DNA of 11,033 nt from Bacteroidota bacterium (GTDB lineage: Bacteria > Bacteroidota > Bacteroidia > Cytophagales > Cyclobacteriaceae), in NCBI GenBank assembly GCA_024643595.1, contig JAHEMS010000074.1:1-11033 (forward strand), given 5' to 3'. Below, one piece after another: positions 7,580 through 11,033 of the stretch. A program made the position numbers and the translations under genes. The notes beneath the pieces are model-generated. The model was not told the DNA's origin and searched no databases. It worked only from the letters and a program-made list of their open reading frames with translations. Position 1 is the first letter of the stretch. The number at the start of each line of letters is the position of its first letter.

Positions 7580-7612
7580 TTTTCTATGCTTTAGCTTCAG
7601 CAGCCAATTAAG

Positions 7613-8047
7613 TCATAGCGAGGTTAGTCTGTCCTTTAAAGAGTGGGGAATTGCGGCAATCTTCCTTTTCTGATAATCAAAACAAACAATCCCTGTCTTG
7701 CCATGGGCTACTTCTTTTCCGGTGGCCCGGTTGGTAACGCGATAAAAAAGATCGAAACCATATTTCGATAAATCTCCTACAGCAATTTCGAAATGGAGGG
7801 TATCTCCTAAAAACGATTCGGCCTTGTAAACAATGGCGGCATCCGTCACGATCTGCCCTACGGGCCCTTCCAGTTTAACTTCACTTTCAAACCCCATCGA
7901 GCGATAAAATAAGGTACGTGCTTCCTGCATAAGCGTAAGGATATTATCATTGCCGACATGATTACCATAATTCAGGTCGCTGACGCGCACGGTGATGTCC
8001 GCTTTAAAAATATAAATTTTGGGAAGTTGTATATCAATGCGTGCCAT
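7613..8047 (-). CDS. Hot-dog fold acyl-CoA thioesterase (4HBT / YbgC-like family)
   Basis: A cytoplasmic hydrolase of acyl-CoA thioesters, of the 4-hydroxybenzoyl-CoA thioesterase-like family. It has 144 residues from ATG 8047, the usual length for a single hot-dog domain. The frame is open farther upstream, but that would add 23 residues of non-homologous sequence and run past the start of the divergent mtgA. Visible features are TVRVSDLNYGNHVGNDNIL (19-37), where Asp24 sits at the position of the catalytic Asp in YbgC-type enzymes, then the long helix LTLMQEARTLFYRSMGF, the central strands VGQIVTDAAIVYKAESFLGD (63-82) and LHFEIAVGDLSKYGFDLFYR (85-104). The physiological acyl-CoA cannot be told. 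It faces the upstream START-like gene end to end, with 33 bases between their stops, and diverges from mtgA. Confidence 0.87.
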   Translation of the reverse strand: MARIDIQLPKIYIFKADITVRVSDLNYGNHVGNDNILTLMQEARTLFYRSMGFESEVKLEGPVGQIVTDAAIVYKAESFLGDTLHFEIAVGDLSKYGFDLFYRVTNRATGKEVAHGKTGIVCFDYQKRKIAAIPHSLKDRLTSL

Positions 8048-8080
8048 CCTGTTTAATTTGCTGCACAAGTATACGCATTG
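8048..8080. promoter_or_regulatory. 33-base divergent gap that must hold start signals for thioesterase and mtgA
   Basis: The two start codons lie back to back with 33 bases between them, so at least part of each promoter must lie inside the opposite gene. On the minus strand TATACTTG at 8066-8073 resembles the Bacteroidota -7 box TAnnTTTG with one mismatch, with a TTG about 18 bases upstream (8092-8094, inside the mtgA coding sequence). This is a possible thioesterase promoter. I found no well-spaced pair for mtgA on the plus strand. Confidence 0.3.
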
Positions 8081-8815
8081 ATGATCAAAATCAACTTCCT
8101 TACCCGTTGGTGGCAAAAACTAAAGAAGGTATTCTTCATTCTGCTAGCAGCTCAATTCATATACATAGTGCTACTTCGGTGGATCAATCCACCTATTACG
8201 ATCACACAGTTCACCAATTGGGTGGATGGTTATGGGTTGAAGCGTGATTATGTGGATTTCGAGGAAATGTCTCCCAATATTCGGTTGGCCGTGATGGCCT
8301 CGGAAGATCAATTATTTCCGGATCATAATGGCTTTGATGTGGCGAGCATCAAGAAAGCACTTCAAAATAATAAAAAGAAAAGCAAGAGGGTGAGGGGAGC
8401 TTCAACCATCAGTCAGCAGGTAGCTAAAAATGTATTTCTTTGGCAGGGTCGCACATGGGTGCGCAAGGGACTTGAAGTTTATTTCACGTTTATGATCGAG
8501 TTGATATGGAGTAAGGAAAGAATACTGGAGATGTATCTGAATGTGGCTGAAATGGGTAAAGGAATATTTGGTGTGGAGGCAGCCTCACAGGCTTACTTTA
8601 AAAAGCCAGCCAGCAAACTCTCCCGGACTGAAGCAGCGATGATTGCTGCCTGCTTGCCCAATCCGAAAAAATATACGATCAAGCCGACATCCAGTTACAT
8701 TAATCGCAGGTATCCCTGGATACTATTGCAGATGAATAACCTGGAAGGTGATGAAGATATTGACAGGCTATTAGAGCAACCAAAGCCTGTGAAGAAGAAA
8801 AAAAGTAAATTATAA
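8081..8815 (+). CDS. mtgA: Monofunctional biosynthetic peptidoglycan transglycosylase
   Basis: MtgA polymerises lipid II into glycan strands at the inner membrane (GT51 family, no transpeptidase domain). The protein is 244 residues from ATG 8081; the reading can start one codon earlier at TTG 8078, but ATG is preferred. There is one membrane segment at about residues 16-34. The GT51 motifs follow in order: EDQLFPDHNGFD (75-86, catalytic Glu75), RGASTISQQVAKNVFLW (105-121), RKGLEVYFTFMIELIWSKE (128-146), KERILEMYLNVAEMGKGIFG (145-164) and the conserved segment EAAMIAACLPNPKKY (184-198). The C-terminus is a lysine-rich tail (KPVKKKKSKL), probably facing solution. Length and motif order match stand-alone MtgA and exclude a bifunctional PBP. 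It converges on the glycosylase gene with 15 bases between stops. Confidence 0.95.
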   Translation: MIKINFLTRWWQKLKKVFFILLAAQFIYIVLLRWINPPITITQFTNWVDGYGLKRDYVDFEEMSPNIRLAVMASEDQLFPDHNGFDVASIKKALQNNKKKSKRVRGASTISQQVAKNVFLWQGRTWVRKGLEVYFTFMIELIWSKERILEMYLNVAEMGKGIFGVEAASQAYFKKPASKLSRTEAAMIAACLPNPKKYTIKPTSSYINRRYPWILLQMNNLEGDEDIDRLLEQPKPVKKKKSKL

Positions 8816-8830
8816 AGTCGTTCTTATTAG

Positions 8831-9712
8831 TCACAAACTCTTCCAAAGATAAAGTGTGGCATAAGCCTCCCATCCTTTATATTTTTTAAAAATCCGCTTC
8901 ACCTGTTCAAGGGTAGGTTTGGATTTCATGCCTTTCAGATTTTTAATCGCATTGTGAATACCAACATCCTCCAAGGGAAATGCTTCAGGATATCGAAATG
9001 TCTTCATCAAGGCATAGTTGGCAGTCCAGTTGCCAATACCTTTTATCTTCATCAGTTTTTCCTTGCCCTCGCTCAGAGAAAGATGTTGAAGCGATATTTT
9101 CGTAATCTCTCCGGAAGCAAATGCCTGAGCGATGCCAATAGTATAACTTGCTTTTTGTTTAGAGAATTGTAATGCCAGCAAGGATTCGGGTGTGAGTTGG
9201 GATACACGTTGATAAGACGGAAACAAAAAGTACGGTTGGCCTTCATGCTCAATACGGTCTCCATACATTTCTACAAAACGTTGTTTCAATGTATAGGCAA
9301 AAGTTAAATTGATTTGTTGACCCAGAACTGCCCACACCAACGATTCAAACAAATCCGGTTGGCCCACAATCCGGTAACCAAAATATTTTTTCGTTAATGG
9401 TCCCAACAGGCTGTCCTGTTCAACCATGTTATAAAATGGTTTTAGATCGGTACGGAGATCAAACCATTCCTTGACATAATCGGTCACATAATTTACGGTG
9501 GATTCAGCGGGATGTTGATTGAGGAATTCAACAATCAGATCAGAATGGTCTTGTCGAATCGTGAAAAGAATTTTCTCCGTTCTATAATATAAGGCCTTGA
9601 ATACTTTCCCTCCGTCCACGCGATGAAGCACTTCTCGGGGCGAGCGTTCCAAAAATGAACACGCTAACTCAAAGCTAAATTCAGCCGGAGTTGTTATGCG
9701 ATAGATGGGCAT
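8831..9712 (-). CDS. AlkA-type DNA-3-methyladenine glycosylase II (HhH-GPD superfamily)
   Basis: A base-excision repair enzyme that removes alkylated purines. The 293 residues match AlkA in size: an N-terminal domain of about 110 residues, then LFESLVWAVLGQQINLTFAY (121-140), the helix-hairpin-helix LMKIKGIGNWTANYALMKTF (220-239) and AFPLEDVGI (244-252). Asp249 stands where AlkA has its catalytic aspartate (in E. coli AlkA the corresponding segment ends PDDYLI). The C-terminus GWEAYATLYLWKSL is typical. No Cys cluster is present, so it is not an EndoIII/MutY [4Fe-4S] enzyme. No ADA-like regulatory domain is fused. The ATG at 9712 lies six bases past the stop of the upstream subunit-3 gene, so it may be co-transcribed with the oxidoreductase genes. 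Family certain; exact substrate range not visible. Confidence 0.92.
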   Translation of the reverse strand: MPIYRITTPAEFSFELACSFLERSPREVLHRVDGGKVFKALYYRTEKILFTIRQDHSDLIVEFLNQHPAESTVNYVTDYVKEWFDLRTDLKPFYNMVEQDSLLGPLTKKYFGYRIVGQPDLFESLVWAVLGQQINLTFAYTLKQRFVEMYGDRIEHEGQPYFLFPSYQRVSQLTPESLLALQFSKQKASYTIGIAQAFASGEITKISLQHLSLSEGKEKLMKIKGIGNWTANYALMKTFRYPEAFPLEDVGIHNAIKNLKGMKSKPTLEQVKRIFKKYKGWEAYATLYLWKSL

Positions 9713-9718
9713 TCTGAG

Positions 9719-10321
9719 TTACGTAGCCCAGGCTTTGCCCACTTCTTCGAGCGGCACACATCCCTTGAACGGACCTGGCACCTGGTTATATTGCAGCACC
9801 TGTGTTGCGCCGGGTTCGCTGGTGAAAAAACCCAGTAGAGTAAGTTCTTTTATTTTTAACAGGAAAGGTTGTTCGGCACCACTTCCGGCATTCCACCATC
9901 CGGTAGCACCACCGCCAGCCGATTCCGCAATCGCTTTATCATGATGTTTTTTGAAGTGATCGGATTGCTCTTCTGCACGGCAATCGATAAAACTATTTCC
10001 GTATTGCTTTCGGGCATCTTCGGTAAAGTCGGCCAGCTCATTCAGAAATTTTTCCTGCTGTTCTTTTGAGTACACTTCTTTTACCAAGGCATCAATAAAT
10101 CCTGGAACACCAGCCTCTTTTGCACCTGGCGTATCCGTCTTTGGAATAATAATATCCACCAGCGTTTCTATAGCTCGTGCCTGTTCTTCATTAAAGAAGG
10201 TGGGCTGATAGGTGAGTTCAGGACTAGCCTTGCAGCCATTCATCACGGCAGCCAGGGAAGATCCGGTGATGGCATATCCCAACACCATACTTGCTCGTTG
10301 TATTGCTTCTCTTCGATTCAT
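9719..10321 (-). CDS. Gluconate 2-dehydrogenase subunit 3 family protein, probable Tat-exported lipoprotein
   Basis: A small partner subunit of membrane-associated GMC sugar dehydrogenases; in characterised relatives such as glucoside 3-dehydrogenase it carries the Tat signal that co-exports the folded flavoprotein (family knowledge). The 200-residue protein starts MNRREAIQRASMVLGY, with the twin arginine at positions 3-4, a hydrophobic stretch, and a lipobox-like AAVMNGC ending in Cys30. This suggests a lipid-anchored periplasmic protein. Conserved family segments are DIIIPKTDTPGAKEAGVPGF (56-75) and the C-terminal ELTLLGFFTSEPGATQVLQY followed by GPFKGCVPLEEVGKAWA. It lies directly downstream of the GMC oxidoreductase (18-base gap) and directly upstream of the glycosylase (6-base gap). 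No heme-c CxxCH motif is present, so an electron carrier must come from elsewhere. Family call is firm; sugar substrate is inferred. Confidence 0.9.
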   Translation of the reverse strand: MNRREAIQRASMVLGYAITGSSLAAVMNGCKASPELTYQPTFFNEEQARAIETLVDIIIPKTDTPGAKEAGVPGFIDALVKEVYSKEQQEKFLNELADFTEDARKQYGNSFIDCRAEEQSDHFKKHHDKAIAESAGGGATGWWNAGSGAEQPFLLKIKELTLLGFFTSEPGATQVLQYNQVPGPFKGCVPLEEVGKAWAT

Positions 10322-10339
10322 AATCGCCAGTTTTGAATA

Positions 10340-11033
10340 TTATAAATTTCTTTTCTTCAATTCACTCACCGCATGATCGACGGCCCGGGCCGTTAAAGCC
10401 ATATAAGTAAGCGATGGATTCTGGCACGCAGAAGAAGTCATCGCGGCTCCATCGGTTACAAATACATTGGGCGCCTCATGGACCTGATTCCACTTGTTTA
10501 ACACCGAGGTCTTAGGGTCTTTGCCCATGCGAGCTGTTCCCATTTCATGAATACCCAACCCGATGTTGTCAGGATTGTCAAACATCGAAACATCTTTAAA
10601 GCCGGCTGCCTCCAGCATTTCTGCGGCTGCCTCTTTCATGTCTTTGCGCATGATTCTTTCATTTTCTTTCCACTCCGCGTCAATATTCAGTGTAGGTATT
10701 CCATACTTATCCTTTTTGTCGGTATTCAGCGTCACCTGGTTTTCATAATAAGGTAAGCACTCACCAAAACCTGTGATACCCATTCGCCATGGTCCGGGAG
10801 ATGTCAATGCCTCTTTCAGCTCGGTGCCATAAGACATTTCTCTAACCCCGCGCGACCAATCTGAACGACTGGCGGAACCCTGGTAGCCGAAGCCCCGGAT
10901 ATAATCGGATCTTTTATCGCTTCCAAGATTTCTAAAGCGCGGAATATAAATTCCATTAGGTCTGCGCCCGATGTAATACTTATCTTCAAATCCTTCAAAG
11001 AGTCCATCGGCACCGGTACGATACTGATGGTCC
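10340..11033 (-). CDS. GMC-family oxidoreductase, C-terminal part (partial, 5' end outside window)
   Basis: This is the C-terminal 230 residues of an FAD-dependent glucose-methanol-choline family oxidoreductase. The frame is open from the right edge (first full codon at 11032-11030 on the minus strand, reading DHQYRTGADGLFEGF) to TAA at 10340-10342, so the Met codon at 10837 is internal and not the start. The GMC C-terminal domain is clear: IHEMGTARMGKDPKTSVLNK, with the conserved His at 10547-10549, then VFVTDGAAMTSSACQNPSLT, where the Asn at 10418-10420 is the expected active-site partner. These residues normally abstract the hydride-donor hydroxyl proton. The subtype matches the gluconate 2-dehydrogenase / glucoside 3-dehydrogenase flavoproteins, which occur beside subunit-3 genes as here. 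The FAD-binding N-terminus lies outside the window. Confidence 0.91.
   Translation of the reverse strand, partial: DHQYRTGADGLFEGFEDKYYIGRRPNGIYIPRFRNLGSDKRSDYIRGFGYQGSASRSDWSRGVREMSYGTELKEALTSPGPWRMGITGFGECLPYYENQVTLNTDKKDKYGIPTLNIDAEWKENERIMRKDMKEAAAEMLEAAGFKDVSMFDNPDNIGLGIHEMGTARMGKDPKTSVLNKWNQVHEAPNVFVTDGAAMTSSACQNPSLTYMALTARAVDHAVSELKKRNL

Noticed and set aside
7580..7612. Possible terminator between the converging START-like and thioesterase genes
   Set aside because: Only short partial repeats around gctttagc are visible, with no convincing stem or T-run.
8048..8116. Longer start for the thioesterase (23 extra residues)
   Set aside because: The extension would run past the divergent mtgA start and has no family-like sequence; ATG 8047 gives a standard hot-dog domain.
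9705..10069. Plus-strand open frames opposite the subunit-3 gene
   Set aside because: They have no recognisable domain or start context and are antisense to a clearly conserved coding sequence.
10816..11013. Minus-strand open frame near the right edge that could be read as a separate small gene
   Set aside because: The GMC oxidoreductase frame is open through the same stretch to the window edge and gives plausible GMC sequence joined to the conserved C-terminal domain.

Overview
The window looks like chromosomal DNA from a member of the Bacteroidota, most likely of the Cytophagales type. It carries a SusC/RagA-family TonB-dependent receptor, a short-form 2-isopropylmalate synthase, and a GMC oxidoreductase paired with a 'gluconate 2-dehydrogenase subunit 3' Tat lipoprotein. 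Gene starts lack clear Shine-Dalgarno sequences and are preceded by A-rich DNA, as is usual in that phylum. The lineage is inferred from gene content; there is no rRNA or marker gene here.

Layout. Positions 1-3145 (+) hold a leucine biosynthesis operon: the 3' end of leuC, then leuD, leuB and a short leuA. The order follows the small and large isomerase subunits, the dehydrogenase and the committed-step synthase. At 3173-6073 (-) a solitary SusC-like receptor converges on leuA, with only a 27-base gap that is filled by an AT-rich inverted repeat. A 250-base intergenic region separates it from a divergent pair (6324-7579, +): a secreted sugar isomerase/epimerase-like TIM barrel overlapping by one base a START/AHSA1-like protein with a GTG start. 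Next come a convergent hot-dog thioesterase (7613-8047, -) and, divergent from it across 33 bases, mtgA (8081-8815, +), the monofunctional peptidoglycan glycosyltransferase. The last block (8831-11033, -) is a tight three-gene run transcribed right to left: GMC oxidoreductase (5' end outside the window), subunit-3 Tat lipoprotein and an AlkA-type DNA glycosylase.

How the genes fit together. The leu genes convert 2-ketoisovalerate and acetyl-CoA to 2-ketoisocaproate. The SusC-like receptor, exported TIM-barrel isomerase and GMC/subunit-3 pair all suggest uptake and periplasmic oxidation or rearrangement of sugars. That combination resembles the 3-keto-sugar (glucoside 3-dehydrogenase) chemistry known from this phylum, but the link between the separate transcription units is inference. 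The rest (thioesterase, MtgA, AlkA) is ordinary housekeeping. I see no CRISPR array, insertion sequence, prophage, tRNA or rRNA. The points most worth a second look are the receptor without a SusD partner, the keto-sugar-like set and the LeuA lacking its feedback domain; none of them is clearly a new system.
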